A program made the position numbers and the translations under genes. From NCBI GenBank assembly GCA_044433365.1, contig JAWXTR010000003.1:3263-67262 (forward strand): 64,000 bases of DNA, in the 5' to 3' direction. The notes beneath the pieces are model-generated. The model searched no databases, was not told the origin of the DNA, and worked only from the letters and a program-made list of their open reading frames with translations. Below, in pieces: positions 36,159-44,869 of this stretch. Positions within the stretch are counted from its first letter, which is position 1, and the number at the start of each line of letters is the position of its first letter. This DNA comes from CAMQVM01 sp044433365 (lineage in GTDB: Bacteria > Bacteroidota > Bacteroidia > Bacteroidales > Rikenellaceae).

Positions 36159-37409
36159 CTATGAATAAATTACAACCGATAAATCTTCACGGTTTAGATA
36201 TTTTTGAGCTACCTGTTGCAATTTCTCAGCTGTAATATTTCCAATTTCCGAAATCATCTGTTCGGTAGCACTATTTGTAACCTCATTTTGGATATTTTCG
36301 ATTGTTACATCGGCAATTCCAAACGGACCATCTAAGATACGTATCACCTCACCTATTATCACACGTTTTACCATATCAAGCTCTTCGGTGCCAATAAGTT
36401 CGTTTTTAAGAATCTCAATTTCTGTAAAAATCTGCTCAATTGCCTTATCGGTTGTCTCTTTTTCTAGCTCCGATGAGATAATAAAATAGCCACTATCTTG
36501 CATATTTACCGCTGCTGCATGTACCCCGTAGGTGTAGCCATTCTCTTCACGGAGATTTTGCATAAGTCGAGAGCTGAAATAGCCTCCGAGCACTGTTGCA
36601 AGCACCTGCATAGGTATAAAATCGGGATGGTTGCGTGAGAATAGCACACGACCGATATTTATAGAGGATTGCACACTTTCGCTATTTTCCACCCTTATCA
36701 CCTCACCTTTTGCAGTTGGGTTTTCGGTAACTCTACGCATATCTTCCCACTTTGGAAGTGAGTCGACAAGGCGTGCAACATCCTCAATCACTTCAGCTCC
36801 AATATTTCCACTTAAAACCACAAAAAGGTTGTTTCGATTGTAGAATTTATTGTAGAATTGTTTTAAATCATCGACTGTAAGATTGTCGTAATCGGTAGCA
36901 TTCGAGAAAATTGCATAATCATGCTTCTCTCCAAATATAGATTTGACAAAAGCTTCACGAGAGCGCACTTTCATTTTTTCTCTTTCGATTGTAAGCGCAG
37001 CTTTTCGTTTAGAGGCGTAGACATCTAACTCTGACTGCAAAAAGCGTGGACGTAAGATTACATCTTTTAGTAAAGAAATTGCATTTTCAGTAAATCTTCC
37101 TAATGTACAAATTGTAATGACGCAATAGTCTCTATCTACAGTAACGTCGTAGTAGATTCCATAGAAATCCAACATTTGCGCAACCTCATGCGAGGTGTAA
37201 TTTCCACACCCCTCTGTTAGAAGATTGGCAGTGGCAGAGGCAACAAAAGATTTTGTTTGATATTTCACTCCTGCACAAAAAACTAGCGAAATTCGCACAA
37301 CATCCTGAGCAGGTGCAACAATCGTATAAAACTTCACACCCCCCTTAGAAGCACTTAGAGCGGGGTGTAATACCGAAATGTTATCTATTTTCTTAATTTC
37401 TGGCAACAT
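36159..37409 (-). CDS. M16 family peptidase homologue lacking the HxxEH zinc motif
   Basis: A 416-residue member of the insulinase/pitrilysin family with the two-lobe structure (~20-200 and 200-400). At the place of HxxEH it reads ATANLLTEGCGN, so the zinc ligands are missing. The C-terminal LREENGYTYGVHA block, which carries the Arg and Tyr that bind the substrate, is preserved. Such proteins are normally the regulatory partner of an active M16 subunit, but no active M16 gene is in the window. No signal peptide. Operon with recR. Confidence 0.85.
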   Translation of the reverse strand: MLPEIKKIDNISVLHPALSASKGGVKFYTIVAPAQDVVRISLVFCAGVKYQTKSFVASATANLLTEGCGNYTSHEVAQMLDFYGIYYDVTVDRDYCVITICTLGRFTENAISLLKDVILRPRFLQSELDVYASKRKAALTIEREKMKVRSREAFVKSIFGEKHDYAIFSNATDYDNLTVDDLKQFYNKFYNRNNLFVVLSGNIGAEVIEDVARLVDSLPKWEDMRRVTENPTAKGEVIRVENSESVQSSINIGRVLFSRNHPDFIPMQVLATVLGGYFSSRLMQNLREENGYTYGVHAAAVNMQDSGYFIISSELEKETTDKAIEQIFTEIEILKNELIGTEELDMVKRVIIGEVIRILDGPFGIADVTIENIQNEVTNSATEQMISEIGNITAEKLQQVAQKYLNREDLSVVIYS

Positions 37410-37449
37410 TATTTCTTAAATTTAGCTTCAAAAGTAGTTAAAATTAATG

Positions 37450-37498
37450 AATTATGCCAATAAAGGTTTGAAATTTTCAAACCTTTATTGGCATAATT
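37450..37498. repeat. Minimal AATAAAGG palindrome, perfect 24-bp stem
   Basis: AATTATGCCAATAAAGGTTT...AAACCTTTATTGGCATAATT, a perfect inverted repeat with a one-base centre. It looks like the two ends of the ~177-bp repeat joined with the middle deleted. It could act as a terminator between the sulfatase and M16 genes. Confidence 0.8.
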
Positions 37499-37501
37499 TA
37501 T

Positions 37502-37551
37502 GGGAACTTCTAAAACAGAAAAGCTTCGGAAGTGATATTTTAGAAGTTCCC
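37502..37551. repeat. GGGAACTTC-type short palindrome overlapping the sulfatase stop codon
   Basis: GGGAACTTCTAAAA and its mirror TTTTAGAAGTTCCC enclose AGCTTCGGAAGTG. The G of the sulfatase TAG (read on the minus strand) is the first base of the repeat. Confidence 0.8.
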
Positions 37552-39047
37552 TAAAATATTAGTGAACTATATTTGCCAGCTTTTAACCCTTTTGTCCCAT
37601 TACGAAGCAGTAGAGAGGTGCAAAGTCGCTCTTCGAGTGATTTTTGCATCTGGCGAGCTATATCTTCATATTTTGGGTCGTTATATAGATTTGTTAGCTC
37701 ATTTGGATCTTCAATTAAATCGAAAAGCCAAGGCTCGTCTATTAGACTCAACACCAATTTGTATCTATCGTCGACAGCAGCAGCCCAGTCGTTCTCTTCA
37801 CCAGAGAGATATACCATGCGACTTTGATCTTTAATGTTGTTCGAGGTGAAGTCGGAAGAGTCGTCTACTCCTGTAAATGTGGTCGAACCATCAACTCCCA
37901 TCATAGCTAATATAGTTGGGGTAAAGTTTACATTTGAATACGATTTTGTAAGTACCTTGCCAGCTTTAATTGCTTTAGGATAACGAATTACAAAAGGGAT
38001 ACGAGTAGAGCCTTCATAAGGATTACCTTTGTTCATACGTCCATGTTCACCATACATTTCACCATGGTCAGCTGTAAAAACAATTATAGTGTTGTCGAGA
38101 ACTCCATTGTCATCCAACGCTTTAAGAAGTCGACCTACAGAATCATCAATATGGCTCACCATACCGAAATAATTTTTCAAGCCCTCTACGTTTAATGAGT
38201 CAGTATCGTTTTTACCTGTATCAGCCCAAAGTGGACGAGCTGCTCTATTTGCTGCTGAGCCAGAAATTGGCATCGTTGGTTCTATATCTTTATACTTGTC
38301 GTAATACTCTGGCAAGGCGTAGTCAGGAGTATGTGGGTCGGGAATAGATAGCATTATAGCAAATGGTTTTTTGCTATCTCTATTGATTATATCGATTGTT
38401 TTGTCGGTGAAAAAATCGGTCATGTGAACTAGCTCATACTCATCTTTTATCGCCTTTGTAACTTGATTTTTATTTAAGGCTGTAATCACCTCTCCATCTT
38501 TATCGAGCTGAAAAAATGGTGCATGCCCTGAGTTCATCATATATTTGTTGTCGGTAAACCCACCATTGTAAGCCACATTAAAGGTGTATTTTCCCTCTCC
38601 TCCCGACATATGCCATTTGCCTACATAAGAGGTTGCATAGCCATTATCTCTAAGAATTGTTCCAAATGTTGGCATATCTTTGCGTAGGGCAAGCTCATTA
38701 TGCCATGCGCCTGTTTCGTTAGGGTAGTGACCAGTAACAAAACATGAACGAGATGGTGTAGAAACAGGAGTGGAGCAGTAGTAGCGCATACATATAGCTC
38801 CCTCTTTTGCCAAACGGTCGATATTTGGGGTAGTTGAGTTGCAATCTTTCCCCCAAACAAACGCTTCGCTCTGAGGTAAAAGCTCTTGGTAGCAGCTTAA
38901 AGTCCGAAAGCTGTGTTCGTCGGTGTGAATTACTAAAAGATTTGGCATATCGCCATTAGATGTAGCTATTGAGCCATTTGAAGCTCCACTGTTGCATCCT
39001 GAAAGTGCTATTGCACTAGCTGTAAGATAGTAGAATGTTTTATTCAT
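37551..39047 (-). CDS. Sulfatase lipoprotein (Ser-type formylglycine enzyme)
   Basis: Removes sulfate esters, probably from host glycans. The N-terminus MNKTFYYLTASAIALSGC has a lipobox (LSGC), so the enzyme is a lipoprotein. The metal site starts with HTDEH. The active-site signature is STPSRSCFVTG, in which the residue converted to formylglycine is Ser rather than Cys, so a radical-SAM maturase (anSME) is needed; none is in the window. Further blocks: GKWHM, DPHTP, FTADHGEMYGEHG. 498 residues, typical. No SusC/SusD pair is nearby, so it is not part of a recognisable polysaccharide locus here. Confidence 0.92.
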   Translation of the reverse strand: MNKTFYYLTASAIALSGCNSGASNGSIATSNGDMPNLLVIHTDEHSFRTLSCYQELLPQSEAFVWGKDCNSTTPNIDRLAKEGAICMRYYCSTPVSTPSRSCFVTGHYPNETGAWHNELALRKDMPTFGTILRDNGYATSYVGKWHMSGGEGKYTFNVAYNGGFTDNKYMMNSGHAPFFQLDKDGEVITALNKNQVTKAIKDEYELVHMTDFFTDKTIDIINRDSKKPFAIMLSIPDPHTPDYALPEYYDKYKDIEPTMPISGSAANRAARPLWADTGKNDTDSLNVEGLKNYFGMVSHIDDSVGRLLKALDDNGVLDNTIIVFTADHGEMYGEHGRMNKGNPYEGSTRIPFVIRYPKAIKAGKVLTKSYSNVNFTPTILAMMGVDGSTTFTGVDDSSDFTSNNIKDQSRMVYLSGEENDWAAAVDDRYKLVLSLIDEPWLFDLIEDPNELTNLYNDPKYEDIARQMQKSLEERLCTSLLLRNGTKGLKAGKYSSLIF

Positions 39048-39197
39048 ACTCAGATGGTTAGGTTAGAAAATAGGGGTAAAAAAAATATTGGAAAATTCCT
39101 TCTATATATTATTAATACCACAAATATATAGAAAAAAATATAAAAAACAGTCAGTATACTCCTAAAGTTATTAAATTTAAATAAATTTTACAAAAAG

Positions 39198-39228
39198 TTT
39201 TGATTATCAAATAAATTAACTAACTTTG
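39198..39228 (+). promoter_or_regulatory. Promoter of rpsO
   Basis: TTTTG at 39198-39202, 18 bases, TAACTTTG at 39221-39228, 28 bases before the ATG. Confidence 0.7.
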
Positions 39229-39255
39229 CACCCGAATTTAATAAATATAAAAAAG

Positions 39256-39528
39256 ATGAGCTACATTTCTTCAGAGAAAAAGCAAGAGCTATTTAGCACT
39301 TACGGAACGTCTAATACCGACACAGGTTCACCAGAGAGCCAAATTGCGTTATTTTCTTACCGTATCAGCCACCTTACTCAACATCTAAAGGCTAACAAAC
39401 ATGACTATGGAACACAACGTTCTCTACTTCGTCTAGTAGGTAAACGTCGTAGTTTGTTAAACTACCTTAAAAATGTTGATATCGAGCGATACAGAGCAAT
39501 CATTAAGGCTTTAGGTCTTAGAAAATAA
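39256..39528 (+). CDS. rpsO: 30S ribosomal protein S15
   Basis: Binds 16S rRNA early in 30S assembly. The ATG at 39256 gives MSYISSEKKQELFSTYGTSN, 90 residues, the standard size; the in-frame ATG at 39226 lies within the promoter -7 box and is rejected. Blocks DTGSPESQIALFSYRI and KHDYGTQRSLLRLVGKRRSL are conserved. No pnp gene follows. A strong terminator closes the unit. Confidence 0.97.
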   Translation: MSYISSEKKQELFSTYGTSNTDTGSPESQIALFSYRISHLTQHLKANKHDYGTQRSLLRLVGKRRSLLNYLKNVDIERYRAIIKALGLRK

Positions 39529-39546
39529 TACATTCGTAAGTTATTT

Positions 39547-39587
39547 GCAAAAAAAATCCCGAACCTTAGAGGTTTGGGATTTTTTGC
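39547..39587 (+). terminator. Terminator of rpsO
   Basis: AAATCCCGAACC, TTAGA loop, GGTTTGGGATTTTTT with A and T runs. Confidence 0.9.
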
Positions 39588-39623
39588 GTTTTGGTAAATT
39601 ATACACCTATTGTGTATCAAAAG

Positions 39624-40014
39624 GGCTCATTCTCAAAATCTGTTTCCGGCCCCAGTAGAGACGTAGCCCTGCTACGTCTAAAATAGAATTTTGCAAAGCA
39701 AAATGAGCTTACCAAGCAATAATAAATAGAATTTCGCAAAGTAACCAAAATTGAATTTGCCAAGCCAAATTCACACCCAGACGTAGCAAGGCTACGTCTC
39801 TACTGCCGAGTCATAAATTGCAGGGAACTTCTAATAATTGGATTTTAGCGCTTTTTCATTTTGAGGCTTCATCTTTGAATTTTACAAAATGCGCCGTAGG
39901 CACCACTACGCCCACATTTTGTAAAATCCAAATCTAAAACCTCAAAATTAAAAATCGAATAAAACCAATTATTAGAACTCCCCTGTAATTCATAACAACA
40001 GATTTTGAGAATGG
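39624..40014 (+). mobile_element. Composite ISL3-related element with an embedded palindrome
   Basis: Left end GGCTCATTCTCAAAATCTGT (39624) and right end ACAACAGATTTTGAGAATG (to about 40013) are inverted repeats. The interior holds the AGACG hairpin pair (39655-39805) and a full 165-bp GGGAACTTC palindrome (39821-39985). It ends about five bases from the stop codon of the GH2 gene at 40019. Confidence 0.75.
39821..39985. repeat. GGGAACTTC-type long palindrome, copy 2
   Basis: CAGGGAACTTCTAATAATTG and its mirror AATTATTAGAACTCCCCTG, with the inner ACAAAATGC / CATTTTGTAA arms and a CGTAGGCACCACTACG centre. The outer arms are longer and better paired than in copy 1. Confidence 0.82.
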
Positions 40015-40018
40015 ATTC

Positions 40019-42964
40019 CTATCCTTCGGTAGGTAATCCTTGTAGGTTTAATTTTGTGCTTTTTTTAGATTGATTAAATATCGAACCTATCTGCTCAGCT
40101 GTTGCGCTGTTTGCAGGAGCAAAACTATCAGAGCCAACATACTCCATTAGCGACTTTCTAAACTGCAATGCAGCTACTCTGCTATCTAAATCGCTTTCAA
40201 TATCAATAGAACAGATTATTAACGAACCTTTTCCAACTTTTGCTTCGACAACTAACCCCAATTTACGGTTTAGCTTCCAAGAGTCGATTGGTTGAATAAG
40301 TGGGCGGTATGATTTATCCCATGGATATGGCTCTTCAAACTGGTCGAGAATCATAGGTTGACAAAAGTTAAGCAAATCCCACCATTGCCAAGAGGCGTAG
40401 CTCTCAGTAGGGAACGATTTAAAGAGTGGGTGGTCGTTTTGAGCAACAATACCACAAGCCGACGACTGTCCGCCCTCTTCGCCAAAGCTAGTCCAATAGG
40501 TTGTTGTGAAACAGCTAGGTAGATTGCCTTTGAGTGTGCCAATTTTAGGAGTTAACAACACCTTTTCACCCCTTTCAAGAGCTGCTAGAGCATCGCTACC
40601 CCATTTGTTAAACTGTTTTACACCCTGTGGCACCTTTACAGCCTTATCGGTTGAGAAAACATAAAAATCCCAATCATTTACAAGATTATTTGCCTTTGAA
40701 ACAACCTCTAAATTGTATCTTTGAGCAGTAGGAAGCGACGAAAGCGACATCTCAAAATCACCTACTTTTTGTGCTGAACCTCTATCAAAACTCTTACCGC
40801 CTATTTTTTGCTCTTTTACAACTTCACCTTTATTGTTTCTTACAGTAACAGTCAAGTCAGATAGGTCGATAACCTTTTTATCGAAATGAGTAACATCTAT
40901 TTGAGCCTTTAGAGTATCGCTATTTTTGTAAGAACGCTTTGCAAGACGAGCCAAAAGCACCGTAGGGGCGCAAAAACGACGAGTACGCTCAGCTGTAACA
41001 AACTTTTTAGGGTTATAGAAAGCATCCGTAAACCCTACAGGTGCGCTATTTTGACCTGTAAAGTCGTTTAGCGATAGCCATTGAAATCCAGCAAGATTTC
41101 GGGTGCGCAAAGCAGCCTCAAACTCCTCACGAGTAAGCTCTACCTGCCACATTCCCGAATTTACCACAAAATCGTCGAGTTGGTCTATCATTCCTCTCTC
41201 TTCCAGCTGCTCAGCTGCAATCTCTAGGTAGGTAGGACGTAAATATCCCTTATATCGCTCCATCTCGGTAAATAAATCGGGATATGCACAAAATTGCGCC
41301 AATTCGTGCGACATTAATGGAATATTAAATAGGTTGTGGTGAAACTCTACCCCCTCATTCCAATCAATAGTGGTTTGTGGAGGAATAGTACAAAACTCTG
41401 TATTTTCGGGAAGTGGTGGCCAAAAAGCTTGGTAGCGTGTACGAATACGTCCGCCCTCAAAAGAGTCATCTTTTATGTGGCTTAGCACCTCAAACTCTAT
41501 TTCAGAAGATGGATTTGAAGAGCTACTTGCCTTAATTGTGTACAATCTACGACTATCCTCATTTTTCCATTGACTTATTAAATCAAGTGCAATAGACTCT
41601 TCGATAAAACTCTCATTTCCAAGCCCCATCATCACAAACGAAGGGTGATTGCCAAGATACGACAACACTCTCGACGACTCCTCTTTAAAGAATTTATGCT
41701 CTGCTGCTTTTTTTACACCCGACCACTCATGTATCTCAGGAGCAAGATATAATCCCAATTCATCGGCAGCTACAAAAGCCTCCATTGGAGGGGTCCAAGA
41801 GTGGTAGCGCACAAAGTTAAGACCATACTCTTTATGCTTTTTCATCACCTCTCTCCACTGCTCAACACTCATAGGTGGATAGCCATACTCGGGATATACA
41901 GCGCAATCTACATTACCACGCATATATACCTTTTTGCCATTAACATAGAAAAATTTGCCATCACTGCTAATCTCTCTCATACCAAAGTTGGTATCTTCGG
42001 AGTCGCTATAGCTCTCATTTGCAGCATCTGAGTTTAAAGTAGCGACTATATTATAAAGTTTTGGGTTAAACTCATCCCAAAGCTCCATTTTATCGCCTAA
42101 AGGATAGATTAACTCAACTTTTTGAATTTCTGCACCATCCAATTTTCCGCTAAAATCAATTTTTGCAGGGTCGTGGCTATTCCCGTCGTTATACCCTAAA
42201 GCATCTAATGAGAGCGAATATTCTCCGCTCTGTTTTGTGCTATTTTCGATTGTAACTACCACTTTCACCTCTTTTTTTGCAATATTTGGGTAGGTATCAA
42301 TTTTTTTAATCGAAATAAGGTCGTTAGCGTCGATTTTCATATCGCCAATTATACCATTCCAAGTGCCTTGCGTTTGGTCGGAAACACTATGTGGCATAGA
42401 GCCTAAATCGTAGATATGACCATTATCCATTCTTATAGATATGGTGTGTTTTCCGCTTTTAAGGTGCGATAGAGAGTAGGTGTGAGGAGTTGCAAGCGAC
42501 TCATCTACCCCCAATTTTTCGCCATCTACCCAAACACTACTTTGCCAGTGGCATCTCTGTAGCGAAAGAGTTATATTTTTACCCTCGAAAGAGCTAGGAA
42601 TCTCAAATTCACGATTATACCACGCTACACCGATATAGTGGTTTTTGGGCATAAGAAATTGCACTAGTTTAAAATTGTCGTCGGCTTTGCTATATTTTTC
42701 AAGTGAAGGGTGGCGAGCTTCTAAATCGAGTGGTACCCACCATACAGTAGAGGGTTGAGGTTTTTCGCCATAGCCTTGCTCTTGAAGCGAGCCTGGAAGA
42801 GATAAAGTGGAGGAGAAAGAGCGGTTAAACCACTGCTCAGTAACACCAATATTCTCAGGGTCTAACTGTACTTGCCACTGACCCGCAATGTCGACAGATT
42901 GAGTGCCTTTACCGCAGCAAGATGCTAACAAAAGTGTAGATAGTAGATAGAAAATTCGTTTCAT
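40019..42964 (-). CDS. Glycoside hydrolase family 2 lipoprotein (beta-galactosidase-like)
   Basis: A 981-residue exo-glycosidase. MKRIFYLLSTLLLASCCGKG is a lipoprotein signal (LASC). A GH2 sugar-binding jelly roll (~30-210, VAWYNREFEIP, SVWVDGEKLGVDE) is followed by an immunoglobulin-like domain and the TIM barrel. The barrel shows RGNVDCAVYPEYGYPPM, FVRYHSWTPP and, at the acid/base position, GLGNESF. The nucleophile is less clear: LMSHELAQF is the best candidate. The C-terminal extension of about 300 residues is not a domain I recognise. It stands alone; substrate specificity (galactoside, glucuronide or mannoside) is open. Confidence 0.82.
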   Translation of the reverse strand: MKRIFYLLSTLLLASCCGKGTQSVDIAGQWQVQLDPENIGVTEQWFNRSFSSTLSLPGSLQEQGYGEKPQPSTVWWVPLDLEARHPSLEKYSKADDNFKLVQFLMPKNHYIGVAWYNREFEIPSSFEGKNITLSLQRCHWQSSVWVDGEKLGVDESLATPHTYSLSHLKSGKHTISIRMDNGHIYDLGSMPHSVSDQTQGTWNGIIGDMKIDANDLISIKKIDTYPNIAKKEVKVVVTIENSTKQSGEYSLSLDALGYNDGNSHDPAKIDFSGKLDGAEIQKVELIYPLGDKMELWDEFNPKLYNIVATLNSDAANESYSDSEDTNFGMREISSDGKFFYVNGKKVYMRGNVDCAVYPEYGYPPMSVEQWREVMKKHKEYGLNFVRYHSWTPPMEAFVAADELGLYLAPEIHEWSGVKKAAEHKFFKEESSRVLSYLGNHPSFVMMGLGNESFIEESIALDLISQWKNEDSRRLYTIKASSSSNPSSEIEFEVLSHIKDDSFEGGRIRTRYQAFWPPLPENTEFCTIPPQTTIDWNEGVEFHHNLFNIPLMSHELAQFCAYPDLFTEMERYKGYLRPTYLEIAAEQLEERGMIDQLDDFVVNSGMWQVELTREEFEAALRTRNLAGFQWLSLNDFTGQNSAPVGFTDAFYNPKKFVTAERTRRFCAPTVLLARLAKRSYKNSDTLKAQIDVTHFDKKVIDLSDLTVTVRNNKGEVVKEQKIGGKSFDRGSAQKVGDFEMSLSSLPTAQRYNLEVVSKANNLVNDWDFYVFSTDKAVKVPQGVKQFNKWGSDALAALERGEKVLLTPKIGTLKGNLPSCFTTTYWTSFGEEGGQSSACGIVAQNDHPLFKSFPTESYASWQWWDLLNFCQPMILDQFEEPYPWDKSYRPLIQPIDSWKLNRKLGLVVEAKVGKGSLIICSIDIESDLDSRVAALQFRKSLMEYVGSDSFAPANSATAEQIGSIFNQSKKSTKLNLQGLPTEG

Positions 42965-42987
42965 AGTAGTTTTGATAAGTTGGATAT

Positions 42988-43153
42988 TAGGGAACTTCTA
43001 AAAACTGACTTTCGGAGCTTTTCCGTTTTAAGGCTTCACCTTTGGATTTTGCTACTTATGGCGGTAGGAGCCACTACAGCCATAAGTAGCAAAATCCAAA
43101 TCTAAAGCCTTAAAACAAAAAATCTCTCAAAATTCAGAATTTAGAACTCCCCA
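42988..43153. repeat. GGGAACTTC-type long palindrome, copy 3
   Basis: TTAGGGAACTTCTAAAAACT to TTTAGAACTCCCC. The centre differs from copies 1 and 2 (ATGGCGGTAGGAGCCACTAC) but still forms a stem, with CTACTTATGGC / GCCATAAGTAG arms. Abuts the 163-bp element at 43156. Confidence 0.82.
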
Positions 43154-43155
43154 TT

Positions 43156-43320
43156 AAGTAGAGTAAAATAATTATTGGTGTATTTTTAATAGTGCTATTG
43201 GAGATGAGATTTTTTGCTATTGAATCGAAAATATAGTGGTTCTATATTGAGATTTAATAGTGAAAAATATCGCTCCAAGAGTGCTATTAAGAATATGGCA
43301 ATAATTGTTTTACACTACTT
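43156..43320 (+). repeat. 163-bp TA-flanked hairpin element, copy 2
   Basis: AAGTAGAGTAAAATAAT to CACTACTT. Differs from copies at 56374 and 63884 by one base (A for G at position 7). Folds into one long stem with a five-base TGGTT loop at positions 82-86; see the finding on wobble pairs. Confidence 0.88.
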
Positions 43321-43553
43321 AGTTTGTAAAGGTACAAAATAAGTAATTTAAAAATCAAATAAAAATGTATAAAAGCTAATTTTTGATGTAAAATATCGTT
43401 TTTTGCCAAAATATGCAACAATTAACTTCTAAAGTGAACTTTTAAAATATGATTTTTGGAGTTTTACTATTTTAAAGTTTAATCTGAGAATCACAATCTT
43501 TCCAATATTGAAAACTATTTTTTACAAAACTGCTATATTTTAGAAAAAATTTG

Positions 43554-43561
43554 TAAATTTG
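43554..43561 (+). promoter_or_regulatory. Putative -7 element upstream of the glycosyltransferase-sigma unit
   Basis: TAAATTTG followed by CATAATGGG. The leader to the ATG at 43700 contains tandem GGGAACTTC-type repeat fragments. Confidence 0.35.
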
Positions 43562-43567
43562 CATAAT

Positions 43568-43675
43568 GGGAACCTTTAAATTATGAATTTAGTGGAGTTT
43601 TAAATTCATAATTTTGAAACCTAAAAACGGGAAAGCTTCGAAAGTCAGATTTTAGAAATTCCCTTTAGAACTCCC
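43568..43675. repeat. GGGAACTTC-type repeat fragments in a gene leader
   Basis: GGGAACCTTTAAATTATGAA, GTGGAGTTTTAAATTCATAA, CGGGAAAGCTTCGAAAGTCA and TAGAAATTCCCTTTAGAACT follow each other, a partly duplicated short palindrome. Confidence 0.6.
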
Positions 43676-43699
43676 TATAATTTAATTCGTTATCTTACT

Positions 43700-44866
43700 A
43701 TGTTAGATTTTTTTAATAGGTTTTCGATTTTTGAACTATCTTTTTTAGCTGCTCTATTGCTCACATTTGTGATTTTAATGGGTTACTACCTATGTATGTT
43801 TTTACCAGTGGTCACCTACAAACTATCAAAAAAAGATGAAATAGATGATAATAGTGTTAGAGCCATCTCTGTTGTTGTTGCAGTTCAAGATGATATTGAT
43901 TTTCTGGAAAATGAGGTTGAGAAAATTATGAATCAGAACTTTAGTGAGCCATATCAGCTTGTTATTGTCGACAACCAATCTGTACTTCCTCGAACAATCG
44001 AGATTTTAACAGAGCTAAAAGAGAGATACGAAAATATCTACATTACAAAAATTCCAATCTCTACAAAACCATCTTTTACACCTCAAAGCAACCGAAAATT
44101 GGCAAATGCAGTGGGTGTAAAAGGGGCAAAATATGAAAATATAGTGCTTCTATCGCCACGAGTTAAGATAAAAAGCGAAAAATGGCTCCATTTAATGGCT
44201 AAAGGATTTGACCATAGCAGTATCACCACCTCATTTTGCCGAATCAAAAAGAGAGGCGGTATTGCAAATATGGCAGCTCGTTCACGAAATATTCTTCACG
44301 CCTTTTTCTATCTCTCAAAGGCTATAAATGGCAATCCATATATGGTTACAGATGGTGCTTTTGGGTTTAAGCGTAATCTATTTTTCGAAAATAGTGGTTT
44401 TACAAAAAAATCTAGGCTTGCACGAGGTGAAAGTGACCTATTTATTCAATCGGTTGCTAAACCAAAATCCATATCTTTGGTTTTACACCCTAATGCGACT
44501 GTAGAAAGAGACCAAAAAGGGGGGATTGTACAGTTTCTTAGCGACCAATCGTTTTATAGCTACCACTATCGATTTTATCCTCTTTCTACCAAAATATATA
44601 GTATAGTATACCATATTTCTACTGTGATATTTTGGTGTAGTGCAATATATCTATTGGGATTTGGTGATATGACTTTAATGATAATATCGGGTTCAGTTAC
44701 ATTTGTAAAACTAATGACCCTTATAATCTTAGCGTTTAAACTATCAAAGCGAACCGAGCAGAGGGTTCCGCTATATCTTCTATTCTACGATATATTAGCC
44801 CCTTTCGAGCAGCTAATAATCACACTAAAAAATCTTGTAAAACCACGAAAAGATATTTGGGTATAA
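43700..44866 (+). CDS. GT2-like glycosyltransferase, membrane-bound
   Basis: A 388-residue protein with an N-terminal membrane helix (~15-40), a GT-A fold domain (~50-290) and two or three C-terminal helices (~300-365). VVVAVQDDIDFLENEVEKIM and LVIVDNQSVLPRTIEIL resemble the nucleotide-binding half of GT2 enzymes. The DxD motif is not clear (TDGAFGFKRN lies at the expected place), so activity is not certain. The sigma factor gene begins 3 bp after its stop, so the two are one operon. Confidence 0.75.
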   Translation: MLDFFNRFSIFELSFLAALLLTFVILMGYYLCMFLPVVTYKLSKKDEIDDNSVRAISVVVAVQDDIDFLENEVEKIMNQNFSEPYQLVIVDNQSVLPRTIEILTELKERYENIYITKIPISTKPSFTPQSNRKLANAVGVKGAKYENIVLLSPRVKIKSEKWLHLMAKGFDHSSITTSFCRIKKRGGIANMAARSRNILHAFFYLSKAINGNPYMVTDGAFGFKRNLFFENSGFTKKSRLARGESDLFIQSVAKPKSISLVLHPNATVERDQKGGIVQFLSDQSFYSYHYRFYPLSTKIYSIVYHISTVIFWCSAIYLLGFGDMTLMIISGSVTFVKLMTLIILAFKLSKRTEQRVPLYLLFYDILAPFEQLIITLKNLVKPRKDIWV

Positions 44867-44869
44867 AAT

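Noticed and set aside
37551..42964. Sulfatase and GH2 genes as part of a polysaccharide utilisation locus
   Set aside because: No SusC, SusD or dedicated regulator is present, and rpsO with two terminators separates the genes.
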